Source of the DNA: Verrucomicrobiota bacterium
GTDB taxonomy: Bacteria > Verrucomicrobiota > Verrucomicrobiia > Opitutales > Opitutaceae
Assembly (NCBI GenBank): GCA_026398135.1
Contig: JAPLTN010000052.1
Coordinates: 1-64,000 of the forward strand
Direction of reading: 5' to 3'
DNA: 64,000 bases
How positions within the stretch are numbered: position 1 is the stretch's first letter; each line of letters begins with the position of its first letter. The notes beneath the pieces were generated by a model, which did no database searches, was not told the origin of the DNA, and was given only the letters and a program-made list of their open reading frames with translations. The position numbers were made by a program, and so were the translations under genes. Shown piece after piece: positions 1 to 9,027 of this stretch.

Positions 1-101
1 CCAAAGTGCGGGTGTTTTTTAGTAACTCCTTCATTCGCACTACAGTATCGGGAGGAAAATCCTTGGGTGGGCGCATAAAAAAAACTCCGGGGCTGCACCC
101 A

Positions 102-1973
102 CTAAAACCAGGTTATTATATCTTTGAAAGCGAAATGGTATAAGCCGTCGGGCCGGGTGATGAGTTCTTCGTGGGTTCCGGTTTCCACCACCCGGCCGGC
201 GGAGATGACCGCGATGAGGTCGGCGCTGCGGATGGTGGCGAGCCGATGCGCGACGATAAACGTGGTGCGGCCGTGCATGAGGGTTTCCAGCGCTTCTTGC
301 ACGAGGCGTTCGCTTTCGCTGTCGAGCGAGCTGGTGGCTTCGTCGAGGATGAGGATGGCCGGGTTTTTGAGGATGGCCCGGGCAATGGCCACCCGTTGGC
401 GCTGTCCGCCGGAGAGTTTGATGCCTCGGTCGCCGACCACGGTGGCGTAGCCTTCGGGAAAGCCGCGAATGAAGGCGTCGGCGTTGGCCTGTTTGGCCGC
501 CCGGGCGATTTCGTCGGCCGAGGCGCCGGGGCGGCCGTAGGCGATGTTTTCCGCGATGCTGCCGCCAAAGAGCAGCACATCCTGCGGCACGATGGCCATC
601 TGGCCGCGCAGTTCGCGCAGGGGATAGGAGCGGGCGTCGCGACCATCGATGAGCAGTCGGCCGGACTCGGGGTCGTAAAAGCGGAGCAGGAGGGCGGTAA
701 GGGTGGATTTGCCGGCTCCGCTGGGGCCGACGAGGGCGATTTTTTGGCCGGGCCGGGCGAGCAGGGAGATGTCGGTGAGCACTTGGATTTCCGGCCGCGA
801 GGGGTAACGAAAACCCACGCCGGAGAACTCCACTTCGCCGCGCAGCCGGGGCACTGAGGAGGGCGGGGTGGGGGAGGGTGTTGCTTGGGTTGCGGTGGGC
901 AAGACCGTGTCGCCCTCGGGGACCTCGCGCAGGAGTTCACGCACGCGCTGGGTGGCGCCGATGGTTTTCTGGAGCTGGCTGAAGAGTTCGGCTGCCTGGC
1001 CCATGGCACCCGCGACGAAGGTGGTGTAGAGCACGAAGCGGGTGAGTTCACCGACGGTGATCTGGTGGGTTTGCAGGAGGCGCGCGCCAAACCACAAGAC
1101 CACGACGATGCCGCCGAAAAGCGCGGCGATGATGAAGCAGATAAACGCCGCGCGCCAGCGCGCCGCTTGCAGGCTGGCGGCGAGCACCGCCTGGTTGCCG
1201 CGCCGGTAGCGGCCCAATTCGTAGTCCTCGTTTTTAAAGGCCTTTACGCTGGCGATGGCTTGCAGCGTCTCTTCCACCAAGGTTCCGACCTCGGCGAGAC
1301 GGTCCTGGGTTTCGCGCGAAAACCGCCGCAGACGTCGGCCAAAAGTCACCGCCGCCGCGACGAGGAAGGGAAGGGTGCAAAGCAGCAGCAGCGTGAGTTT
1401 GCCCGAGGTGAGCGAGATCAGCACGATGCCGCCGGCGAGGAAGATGGCTTGCCGGAAAAGCTGGGGCAGGGTGTCCACCAGCGCGGCTTCGATCTGGGAG
1501 ATGTCGGTGGAGATGCGGCTGGCGAGTTCGCCCACGCGGCGGCGGGCGAAGAACTCCATGGGCAGGGTGATGACGCGGGCGTATACTTCCTCACGCAAGT
1601 CGGCCAGGGCGCTTTGGCCGGTGCGGTTGAAGCAGTAGGCGCTGCCGTAGGCGGCGGCGGCTTGAAGGCTGATGGTGGCGGCGAGCACGGCGGCCACTTG
1701 ATTGAGGGTAAGCGCGCCGAGGACCGGAATGGCCACGCCTTCGGGATGGAGCGCGGCATCGATCAAGCCGCCGGCCAAAAGCGGAAAACATAAGCCGAAG
1801 GTGGCACCCGCGCATAGGCTGCACAGGCCGGCGATGAAGAGTCGGCGATAGGGCCGGAGGTAGCGGAAAAACTGCCAGGTCTCGCGCAGGGATTCGCGGT
1901 TGAGGGCGGCTTTGGGCAGGCGGTCCAAGGCGGCTTCTTCAGCAGTGGGATTGCGGCGCGACATGCAGCCCAC
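102..1973 (-). CDS. ABC transporter, ATP-binding/permease half-exporter (MsbA/ABCB type)
   Basis: A half-size ABC exporter that should act as a homodimer in the inner membrane. A six-helix transmembrane domain (about residues 35-345) precedes a nucleotide-binding domain (about 380-615). Visible motifs are Walker A GPSGAGKS near residue 416, the Q-loop VPQD, signature LSGGQ near 520, Walker B ILILDEATS and the H-loop VAHR. Length (623 aa) fits the MsbA/BmrA family. The substrate, lipid or drug, cannot be read from sequence. ATG codons at 1973 and 1964 are equally plausible starts. The last ten or so residues (after GLYHFAF) are encoded by a repeat that recurs near 49990, so the native C-terminus seems to have been replaced. 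The next gene upstream on the same strand is the PEP-CTERM protein, which looks independent. Confidence 0.93.
   Translation of the reverse strand: MGCMSRRNPTAEEAALDRLPKAALNRESLRETWQFFRYLRPYRRLFIAGLCSLCAGATFGLCFPLLAGGLIDAALHPEGVAIPVLGALTLNQVAAVLAATISLQAAAAYGSAYCFNRTGQSALADLREEVYARVITLPMEFFARRRVGELASRISTDISQIEAALVDTLPQLFRQAIFLAGGIVLISLTSGKLTLLLLCTLPFLVAAAVTFGRRLRRFSRETQDRLAEVGTLVEETLQAIASVKAFKNEDYELGRYRRGNQAVLAASLQAARWRAAFICFIIAALFGGIVVVLWFGARLLQTHQITVGELTRFVLYTTFVAGAMGQAAELFSQLQKTIGATQRVRELLREVPEGDTVLPTATQATPSPTPPSSVPRLRGEVEFSGVGFRYPSRPEIQVLTDISLLARPGQKIALVGPSGAGKSTLTALLLRFYDPESGRLLIDGRDARSYPLRELRGQMAIVPQDVLLFGGSIAENIAYGRPGASADEIARAAKQANADAFIRGFPEGYATVVGDRGIKLSGGQRQRVAIARAILKNPAILILDEATSSLDSESERLVQEALETLMHGRTTFIVAHRLATIRSADLIAVISAGRVVETGTHEELITRPDGLYHFAFKDIITWF
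114..143. repeat. Dispersed 30-nt repeat, copy A (inside the 3' end of the ABC exporter gene)
   Basis: These 30 nt match 49979-50008 at 26 of 30 positions; the shared core is TTTGAAAG(C/T)GAAATGGTAT. On the minus strand the copy encodes the final codons of the ABC exporter (around YHFAFKDII). A third, inverted partial copy of the core lies at 49778-49791. Confidence 0.75.
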
Positions 1974-2052
1974 GGTTTCCGGCCGGGGCTAAAACACAAG
2001 GGCGGCAGGCGTGAATGGCGCTTAGTTAAGGGGTATGATCGGTGTATTTGAC

Positions 2053-5000
2053 TTAGGTCGCCCGGACGCGGCGGCGGCGGAAAACGGCAAACACGGTCAG
2101 GCCGCCGAGGCCGAGCAGGCCGTAGGTGGCGGGCTCGGGCACGGGGGTGATCTGGTAGTAGTTGCTATCGTAATTCTGCCATTTGGCGGTGCCGGGGTAG
2201 CCGTCGAAGATGACGCGGGAGAGCTGGGTATCGTCGAAGGTGGCTTTTTCGACCAAGAGGAAATCCGTGAACTCGAGCCAGTTGGTGATGGTGAGCAGGG
2301 AGTTGGCGTCCACCGATAGGTATTTGAGATAGAGGAAGGTGGGGGAACAGACCGAGCCGCCGCCGAAATCGAGCACGCTGTTGCCGGTGATGGTGAGGGT
2401 GTCGAAGGTTTCCATGCGGGAGGCGTCGCCGACGCTGACCGCGCCGTTGAGCTCGAAGCGGGCGACGTTGGCGGCGTTGCCGACTTCGCCGCCGCGCAGG
2501 GTGACGGTGGCGGTGTCGGCGATTTGTTCGTTGGCGGCGAGTTTCAGGGTGTCGATGCCGCGTCCGTCGCCGACGGTGATGTTGCCCGCGATGGCGGTGA
2601 CGCCGCCGGATTTGGCGAGGGCGAGGGTGCCGGCGTTGACGGTGGTGGTGCCGGTGAGGGTGTTGGCGGTGGTGCCGGAGAGCGTGAGTGTTTCCGTGCC
2701 GGATTTGGTGAGGCCGCCGGTGCCGGTGAGGGTGGAATTGATGGTGGAGCCGCCGGTGTTGTAGGCGTGGACGATGAGTTCGTTGGCGTTGCCGGTGGTG
2801 AGGGTGCCGCCGGATAGGGTGGCGACGGTGGAGCCGGTGGTGAGCAGGCCGCCGGATTGAAGGGTAACGGTGAAACCGGCTTGGGCGATATCGATGCCGG
2901 AGGCGAGTTTGAGCGAGTTGATGGTGCGGTCGGCGGTGAGGGTCTGGTCGGTGGCGGGTGCGGCGTTGTCGGCGGTGGCGGTCCAACCGGTCTGGGCGCC
3001 GGTGTCGTAGCCGGTGTAGGCGACGATGCTGGAGCCGCTCAGGGTGGCGAAGTCCGCTGAATTTACCGTGCCATAAGCGAGGATGCCGTCATCGAGGGCG
3101 GGAGCGCTGGTAAAGGCAAGGCGGGGGGTGTTGCCGGTGCCGTAAGTGCCGTTGGTCTGGGTGGTGTTGACGAAGTCGATGGTCGCGCCGGCGGAGCGGG
3201 AGAGGGAGGCGGAGGTAAGGGTGGTGCTGCGGCCCGAGCGATTGTTGACGACGTCGAGGGTATTGGCACCGCTGCCGAGGGTAATGGTGCCAATTGTCTC
3301 CGCGGTGCTGTTGTTGTCGGTCCGGCCCCAGAAGGCCAGGGTGCCGCCTTGGAGGTTTATGCCGGTGGAGTTACCGATGCGGCTGGTATTGTTGCCGCCG
3401 CCGGTGGCGGAGGAGTGGGTGCCGGCGTTGTCGAGGGTCAGGGTGCCGCCGGAAGTGACGGTAAAACCGGTGACGGAGGTCATGGTTCCTGCGCTGGTAT
3501 TGAGACGCAGTTCCGCGCCGCGGACTTCGACGGTTCCGGCGAGGGAATTATTGGCTACGCTGGAATCGAGTCGGCCGTTGCCGGTCACGATGAGGCTGCC
3601 GTTGGACAAGGCTTGGGTTAGGCGGGCCTCGGCGCGGGTGGAGACGGCGGCGCTGTCGATCACTTGGATGGTGCGGGTGCCTGCGCCGAGGTTTATCGCG
3701 GTATCGAACTGGAGCGTGCCGGCGGCGCTGGTGGAGCCCAGGATGAGGGTGCCGCCATCCGCGACGAAGCCGCTGGTGGTGCCCCAAGTGACGGCGGTGG
3801 CGCTGTTGTTGAGGCGCAGGCGTGGGTCGGCGCTTTCGGCGGCGAAACCGCCGGAGCCGGTCCACTGGACTTGATTGGCACCGGTGCCGAGGGTGGGGCC
3901 GAGGTTGGTGTTTATCTCGCGCACGCCGCCGTTGAGTTGGAGGTTGGAGTTGGCGGAGAGGTTGCCGCGCAGGGCGCCGGCGCGGATCTCGGTGGCGCCG
4001 GTGTAGTTGTTGGCGCCGGTAAGGTTGAGGGTGCCGGTGCCGGTTTTGATGAGGCCGCCGACGCCGGTGTCGGTGAGGTTGCCGGAGAGGGTGGCGTCGA
4101 TGGCGGCGGAGCCGTTGGCGACGCGGAATTCGCGTTGGCCGCCGTTGAGGTCGATGGCGTTTTGGAAGGTGAGGGTGTTGTCGGAAACGTCGGAGGAGAG
4201 GAGCAGGGCCTGGTTGTCGCCGAGGAAGCTGGCGGTGGAGTTCCAGGTGAGGGCGGTGCCGCCGCCGAGGTTGACGTTGCGGGCGGCACCAAAGGCGGAG
4301 AAGCCGCCGTCGGAGGTGAACTGGACTTGGCCGGCGCCAGTGCCGAGGGCGGCGGTGTAGTTGGCGGCACCGAGTTCGAGCACGCCGCCGGCGAGTTGCA
4401 CGTTGGTCGAGGCGGATAGAGCGGAGGCGTTGGCGAGGCGCAGTTCGCCCTCGTTGATGATAGTCGCTCCGGTGTAGGTGTTGGCTGCGCCAAGGACGAC
4501 GGTGCCGGCGCCGACTTTGGCGAGGCTGCGGGCTCCGCCGGTTTCGCTGATGACGCCGTTGAGGGAGAGGCTGCCATCGCGGGAGCCCACGGCGGAGTTG
4601 GAGGCGAGCACGACGGTGCCGGCGAAGGTGTTGGCGCCGCCGTCGTTGTGGAGGGCACCGGCAAGCTCGCCGGTGCTGCGGGTGATGCCGCTGCCGTTGA
4701 GCGTGATCGTCTCGTTGGCGGTGTAGTTGACGTCGTTGCGGAAGGCGAGGGTGGCACCGGAGGCTACGGTGGTGGTGCCGGTGGTATCGCCGAGGGCGCC
4801 GGCGGCGGTGACAACGAGCATGCCTTGGTTTACGGTGACATTGCCGGACCAAGTTCCCGAGTTGTCGTTGTTTATCGTCGTTATGCCGGCACCGTTTTTG
4901 AACAGGTCGCCGGTGCCGGAGATATCGCCGTTAAAGTTGACCGCGCCGAAGCCTGAGACGGTGATGTCTTTGCCGTTGGTCCCGGTGGTGCCGTTAATGC

Positions 5001-6402
5001 AGAGGGTCGAGTAGGAGAAGTTGCGGATGGCGAGGTCTTCAACGAGGGCGAGGTCGGTGTTGATTTTGTGCCGGGCGTAGGCGCCGTTGTAGTCGTTGAC
5101 GTTGATGGAGGGCAGGCCCGCCTGGGCGGTGTCGCCGAGGGTGATAACCTTGCCGTCGCCCACGGTACCGATGGAGTAATTGATGCTTGAATCGAAGGTC
5201 ATGTTACGCACTTCGATGTTGTTCGCGAGGGTGACGGCTTGGGTGTTGTTGGTGCCGTTGTTGGTCGGCTTGTTACCGAAAAGCACGTCGGAGTCGCGCA
5301 GAGGGGTTTTGTTGTCGTCGGCGGAGACGGAGGAGTACCAGTTGGAGTTGGCTTCGCCGCCGGCGGTGGAGCCCCATGCGGTGGTGCCGGCGCCGTTGTC
5401 CCATTCGTAGGCACCGGAGCCGGTGGACCAAGGGGTGGTGGTGACACTCAGGTTGCGGATTTCGTGGATCTCGTTGGATCCGCCGGTGGACGCGGTGAAA
5501 CCTATTTTCAGGGTGTCGGGACGTGCGTAGCCGGACAGGTCGGCGGTGAAGGCGGTGATGTAGCTGGCGCTGGCCCCGAACTTCATCTCGACGGTCAGTT
5601 GATTATTGGCGTCGATGACGAGTTTGAAGGAGCGGTAGTCCGCGCCGGTTTGATCGGGGCGGGTGGTATACGAAGGGAAGTCCATCTGACCGCCGCCGGA
5701 GAGGGTTTCGAGCGGAGCGGAGGAGGCGATGTAATCGTAACCGGTTTGGCCGGAACCGGGGCCGCGCACGGCGATCCGATTGGGCAGGAGAGTGGCGTCG
5801 TTGTCGCCTAATTGGCCACCGTTGCGGCCTTCGCTACCGTTGGAGTAGTTGCCGAAGTTATCGAAGCCGACACCCAAGTATCCGCCGACCATGCCGTCTG
5901 CGCCGGTACGGTTGGCGTAACCGAGGGAGCCGCCGTAGGCACCCGGGGTGAAAGAGGCGGCATTGACGCTGCCGTCGACGAGGAAAAAAGTAATGCCGTC
6001 GGCTCCGGAGCCATTGTGGAACGCGTAGTCCATCGTGACCTCAAGCCGCGCGTTTACGGAAAAAACCTGGTTATCGAGCAGTGCGGCAGTGGATTGGTTG
6101 CCGGTGTTGGTGTTGAGGCGCAGCCAGCCGGTGCCGGGCGTATCGATGGTGGTGGCGGTTAAGACGGGCAGGGTATCGCCAGGCGCGGCGTAAAAATTCC
6201 ATCCCGAGGCGGTGGTCCCGGTGAAGTTTTCGGTAAAGTTTATTTGAGCCAGCGCTGAGCTGAACAAAAGCGCGGTGCATCCGGAAAAAAGGGTGGCCGC
6301 CCGGTGAGGTGAGCGGGCTAATTTAGCTGCAAACGAAACTGGAAGGAGCAGACGCACGTTGAAGGGGTGCCCGTAACATGACGTTTTACACTGGCGCTGC
6401 AA
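2053..6402 (-). CDS. Giant PEP-CTERM surface protein: L-type-lectin-like domain plus autotransporter-associated beta-strand repeats
   Basis: A predicted exported, surface-anchored protein of up to 1449 aa. The N-terminus has a hydrophobic signal segment ending near ALA-Q (about residue 52). Residues ~53-325 resemble a bacterial L-type (legume-like) lectin domain (motifs FHNGSGADGITFFLVDG and YLGVGFDNFGNYS). Residues ~480-1300 hold at least five autotransporter-associated beta-strand repeats of the form G(A/T)GTxxLxGANxYTGxTxIxxGxL. The last 29 residues are a PEP-CTERM signal: VPEPATYG, a hydrophobic stretch, then FRRRR, expected to be processed by an exosortase not present in this window. There is no C-terminal beta-barrel, so it is not a true type V autotransporter. 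The frame opens at TTG 6402; GTG 6357 is an alternative start. Neither has a clear Shine-Dalgarno, so the start is uncertain. Confidence 0.88.
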   Translation of the reverse strand: MQRQCKTSCYGHPFNVRLLLPVSFAAKLARSPHRAATLFSGCTALLFSSALAQINFTENFTGTTASGWNFYAAPGDTLPVLTATTIDTPGTGWLRLNTNTGNQSTAALLDNQVFSVNARLEVTMDYAFHNGSGADGITFFLVDGSVNAASFTPGAYGGSLGYANRTGADGMVGGYLGVGFDNFGNYSNGSEGRNGGQLGDNDATLLPNRIAVRGPGSGQTGYDYIASSAPLETLSGGGQMDFPSYTTRPDQTGADYRSFKLVIDANNQLTVEMKFGASASYITAFTADLSGYARPDTLKIGFTASTGGSNEIHEIRNLSVTTTPWSTGSGAYEWDNGAGTTAWGSTAGGEANSNWYSSVSADDNKTPLRDSDVLFGNKPTNNGTNNTQAVTLANNIEVRNMTFDSSINYSIGTVGDGKVITLGDTAQAGLPSINVNDYNGAYARHKINTDLALVEDLAIRNFSYSTLCINGTTGTNGKDITVSGFGAVNFNGDISGTGDLFKNGAGITTINNDNSGTWSGNVTVNQGMLVVTAAGALGDTTGTTTVASGATLAFRNDVNYTANETITLNGSGITRSTGELAGALHNDGGANTFAGTVVLASNSAVGSRDGSLSLNGVISETGGARSLAKVGAGTVVLGAANTYTGATIINEGELRLANASALSASTNVQLAGGVLELGAANYTAALGTGAGQVQFTSDGGFSAFGAARNVNLGGGTALTWNSTASFLGDNQALLLSSDVSDNTLTFQNAIDLNGGQREFRVANGSAAIDATLSGNLTDTGVGGLIKTGTGTLNLTGANNYTGATEIRAGALRGNLSANSNLQLNGGVREINTNLGPTLGTGANQVQWTGSGGFAAESADPRLRLNNSATAVTWGTTSGFVADGGTLILGSTSAAGTLQFDTAINLGAGTRTIQVIDSAAVSTRAEARLTQALSNGSLIVTGNGRLDSSVANNSLAGTVEVRGAELRLNTSAGTMTSVTGFTVTSGGTLTLDNAGTHSSATGGGNNTSRIGNSTGINLQGGTLAFWGRTDNNSTAETIGTITLGSGANTLDVVNNRSGRSTTLTSASLSRSAGATIDFVNTTQTNGTYGTGNTPRLAFTSAPALDDGILAYGTVNSADFATLSGSSIVAYTGYDTGAQTGWTATADNAAPATDQTLTADRTINSLKLASGIDIAQAGFTVTLQSGGLLTTGSTVATLSGGTLTTGNANELIVHAYNTGGSTINSTLTGTGGLTKSGTETLTLSGTTANTLTGTTTVNAGTLALAKSGGVTAIAGNITVGDGRGIDTLKLAANEQIADTATVTLRGGEVGNAANVARFELNGAVSVGDASRMETFDTLTITGNSVLDFGGGSVCSPTFLYLKYLSVDANSLLTITNWLEFTDFLLVEKATFDDTQLSRVIFDGYPGTAKWQNYDSNYYQITPVPEPATYGLLGLGGLTVFAVFRRRRVRAT

Positions 6403-6577
6403 TACCGGGAACGGAGTTGCGTAGTACTACTCCAAGCCTGCATTTACGGTCCATAACGGTGATGTGAAACCTGCGGACTTCATTTATCGCCCCGAATCAT
6501 AACAGCTAGCCGCGCCGTTTGCCCGGGGTTTGGAGCGTGGCCTTGCTTGCGGCCGGACGGTGGCGCAAGGCTGGGGC

Positions 6578-7291
6578 ATGCATCCGACCCGCGAAGGCTC
6601 CATCCGCCTCTTTCGATTTCAAGGTATTGAAGTGTTTCTGCACTGGTCGTGGTTCGCGGTGGCCTTTTACACGCTCTCGCAGCGCAACCAGGAGTATGCC
6701 TCGGTTTACTGGAACGTGGCGGAATACCTCAGCCTTTTTCTCATCGTGCTGCTGCACGAGTTCGGCCATTCGCTGGCCTGTCGTTCGACCGGGGGCAGTG
6801 CCGAGCAAATCGTGCTTTGGCCTTTGGGCGGAGTGGCTTACGTGGCCCCGCCGCAGCGACCGGGGGCGCAGTTATGGAGCATAGCGGCCGGCCCGCTGGT
6901 GAATGTGGTGCTCGCTCCGTTTCTGTTCGGGGCCTTGTGGTGGGCGGGAAATGCCCAGGTCTCACCCGATTTTTACGCGTGGTTGAGCACCATCAATATG
7001 ATCAACGCCGTGATTTTGGGTTTTAATCTCCTGCCGGTTTACCCGCTCGATGGCGGGCAAATCCTGCGTTCGCTGCTTTGGTATTTCATGGGACCGGCCA
7101 GCAGCCTGCTCGTCGCGACCGTCATCGGTTTTTTGGGCGGGCTGGGTTTCGTCGCTTACGGTGTGTTCGAGGGCTCGATGTGGACGGTGGTCATGGCCGC
7201 GTTTCTCCTGTTCAACTGTTACCGTTCTTTCGTGTTCGCACGACAGCTCCGTCGGCATCTGGCCGCCCAGCCGGTAACGGTGGACGTGTAA
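6578..7291 (+). CDS. M50 (site-2 protease) family membrane metalloprotease
   Basis: A polytopic membrane zinc protease of 237 aa. The zinc motif is HEFGH (H60, E61, H64), and the third-ligand motif NLLPVYPLDGG lies at about residues 150-160; both sit in hydrophobic segments, as in S2P-like M50B proteins. Short single-domain members like this lack PDZ and CBS domains, and their substrates are mostly unknown; release of membrane-bound regulators is the usual role. The frame extends upstream to a TTG at 6530, but the ATG at 6578 starts at the conserved N-terminus and follows an AAGG at 6567-6570. It is divergent from the PEP-CTERM gene and 43 bp upstream of the AAA ATPase gene. Confidence 0.88.
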   Translation: MHPTREGSIRLFRFQGIEVFLHWSWFAVAFYTLSQRNQEYASVYWNVAEYLSLFLIVLLHEFGHSLACRSTGGSAEQIVLWPLGGVAYVAPPQRPGAQLWSIAAGPLVNVVLAPFLFGALWWAGNAQVSPDFYAWLSTINMINAVILGFNLLPVYPLDGGQILRSLLWYFMGPASSLLVATVIGFLGGLGFVAYGVFEGSMWTVVMAAFLLFNCYRSFVFARQLRRHLAAQPVTVDV

Positions 7292-7334
7292 CTCTCCGCT
7301 CGCCGCCGATCAGTCGGCAAACCAAGCTGCGGGT

Positions 7335-8342
7335 GTGATCGCTTCCGTCGCCTTTCGGAATTTCAAAGCCCTGCGTTCCGCCCGCATCGAGCTGGGGCCG
7401 TTTAACCTCGTGATCGGACCGAACGGTTCGGGCAAAACGAGTTTGATCCAGGCGCTCTTGCAGCTGCGAGGGCTGGCGCGTCTGCCCTTGCGCGAACCGG
7501 TGGCGGAGGCGGAGCGTTTGCCGGAGTCGGCGGAGATCACGTTTGGCTTCCATGCACCGTATGACGGCTTGGAGGCGCAACTGGCCTGCGCGGGCGAGGC
7601 ACAGTGCGATTTGTTACAGGTGCTTCCCTTGCCACGAGGCGAGGGGCGCGATGACTGGGCGGGGCTGCGCGCACGGCTGCTGACGATTCGCACCTACCTT
7701 TTCGATGCGGCGGCCATCGCACAGGCCGTGTATCCGGTGACTTCCGGCGAGCTGGCGGCCAACGGAGCCAATCTCGCCGCGCGGCTGGCGGGCTTGCAGG
7801 CGCGGGCACCGGTCGCCTACGCGGGTTTGCAAAGCGAGCTGCTGAGTTTGTTTCCCGAATACGCGGCCTTGGAACTTCAGCCGGCGACGGGGAGTTTTGC
7901 GTTGAGACTGGCCGACCCGGAGGAGCCGGTGCTCGTGCCGGCGGACGAACTGTCGCAGGGCACCCTGACCACGCTGGCTTTGCTGGCTTTGGCGCACGAC
8001 CCGGCGCCTCCCGCCTTCGTATGCATCGAGGAACTGGATCGCGGGCTGCACCCGAGATTATTGCGCGGCGTGCGGGATGTGCTTTACCGCCTCAGTTTCC
8101 CGGCGGATTACGGCCACGACCGCCCGCCGACGCAGGTCATCGTGACGACGCATTCGCCGCATTTGCTGGATCTGTTTCGCGATCATCCCGAGGAAGTCAT
8201 CATCGCGGACAAAGTGGGCCGCGCGGCGACGTTTATGCGGCTCTCGGATCGTGCGGATCTGGTCGACTTGCTCGCGGAGGGCGGGTCGCTCGGCGATTTG
8301 TGGTATTCGGGCATCTTGGGAGGCGTTCCGGAGGCGTCATGA
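7335..8342 (+). CDS. AAA/ABC-type ATPase (RecF/OLD-like, AAA_21 type)
   Basis: A 335-aa soluble ATPase of the RecF/SMC/OLD superfamily. It has Walker A GPNGSGKT (residues 28-35), a signature-like LSQGT ahead of Walker B, Walker B FVCIEELD (about 228-235, with tandem Glu), and a switch segment VTTHSPHLLD. This layout is typical of the ATPases of two-gene systems that pair with a nuclease. The start is GTG at 7335. Its stop overlaps the next gene by 4 bp (ATGA at 8339-8342), so the two are translationally coupled and probably act together. Neighbours are unrelated housekeeping genes. An anti-phage or DNA-repair role is inference; no specific family name can be assigned by eye. Confidence 0.85.
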   Translation: MIASVAFRNFKALRSARIELGPFNLVIGPNGSGKTSLIQALLQLRGLARLPLREPVAEAERLPESAEITFGFHAPYDGLEAQLACAGEAQCDLLQVLPLPRGEGRDDWAGLRARLLTIRTYLFDAAAIAQAVYPVTSGELAANGANLAARLAGLQARAPVAYAGLQSELLSLFPEYAALELQPATGSFALRLADPEEPVLVPADELSQGTLTTLALLALAHDPAPPAFVCIEELDRGLHPRLLRGVRDVLYRLSFPADYGHDRPPTQVIVTTHSPHLLDLFRDHPEEVIIADKVGRAATFMRLSDRADLVDLLAEGGSLGDLWYSGILGGVPEAS

Positions 8343-8995
8343 GCGGGCGACCCTTGCGTCTGGCCTTGCTGGGCGAGTCCCTGGTGGACGAGGCGGCGCT
8401 GGGGATTTTGGTCGAGGCGGTGCTGGGCGCGCCCTTTGTGCAGGTGCAGCCCAATTTGCGCGCGCGCGGTTGGCCGTCGGTGCTGCAAATCCTGCCGGCC
8501 ATCGTGCGGCATTTGCATTTTAACACCGACGCCGACGGGCTGGTGGTGTTGGTGGATTCGGACGATACGGAGCCGCATCCGGCGGAGCACGAGGTGGCGG
8601 GCTATTTTCACCCGCGCTGCCGGCTCTGCCAGCTGCGGGCGACGTTTCGGAGGGCGACCAAAACCCTGCCGCCCGCTCACGGGCGCAGCCGGGTATTGCG
8701 CGCCATCGGTCTGGCGGTGCCGGCGGCCGAGGCATGGTATCTTTGCGGCTTGGAGGACGCGGTGAGCGAGGCGGCATGGCGGGAGGGGCGGACGAAGGGG
8801 CGGGCGCCCTACACCCGGCGTGAGCTCAAGGCGCGGGTTTATGGCACGGAGCGGCCGAATTTGCAGCAAGCGGTGGGGCACGCTTCGGCCGCGGCGAAGC
8901 GGCATGCGCGGGATCTGCGGCGGTTGGAGTATGATTTTCCCGGATTTGCGGCGCTGGCGGTGGATCTGCGGGAGCTGGCGCGAGTAAACGGTTGA
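8339..8995 (+). CDS. Hypothetical TOPRIM-like protein, partner of the upstream ATPase
   Basis: A 218-aa protein coupled to the ATPase gene by an ATGA overlap. Its N-terminus follows a TOPRIM-like pattern: a beta strand ending in an acidic residue (LALLGES, E13) and, about 60 residues on, a hydrophobic strand ending in an acidic cluster (LVVLVDSDD, D73, D75, D76). A CRLC pair near residues 95-98 could bind metal. The C-terminal half is basic and helical. Small TOPRIM-like proteins (DUF4276, DUF4435/AriB) are known partners of RecF/OLD-type ATPases in defence systems. Assignment here rests on pattern and context only. The larger open frame beginning inside the ATPase gene at 8021 is not used; the coupled ATG at 8339 is. 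Confidence 0.75.
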   Translation: MSGRPLRLALLGESLVDEAALGILVEAVLGAPFVQVQPNLRARGWPSVLQILPAIVRHLHFNTDADGLVVLVDSDDTEPHPAEHEVAGYFHPRCRLCQLRATFRRATKTLPPAHGRSRVLRAIGLAVPAAEAWYLCGLEDAVSEAAWREGRTKGRAPYTRRELKARVYGTERPNLQQAVGHASAAAKRHARDLRRLEYDFPGFAALAVDLRELARVNG

Positions 8996-9027
8996 TGTAA
9001 GATTAAAGTTCCGGCGCGTTTACGTAC

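Noticed and set aside
1-101. Possible terminator after the ABC exporter
   Set aside because: A T-run follows on the minus strand (82-75) but no convincing stem precedes it.
2035-6162. Possible tandem DNA repeat or CRISPR-like array in the PEP-CTERM gene
   Set aside because: The periodicity comes from degenerate protein repeats; there are no identical direct repeats with unique spacers.
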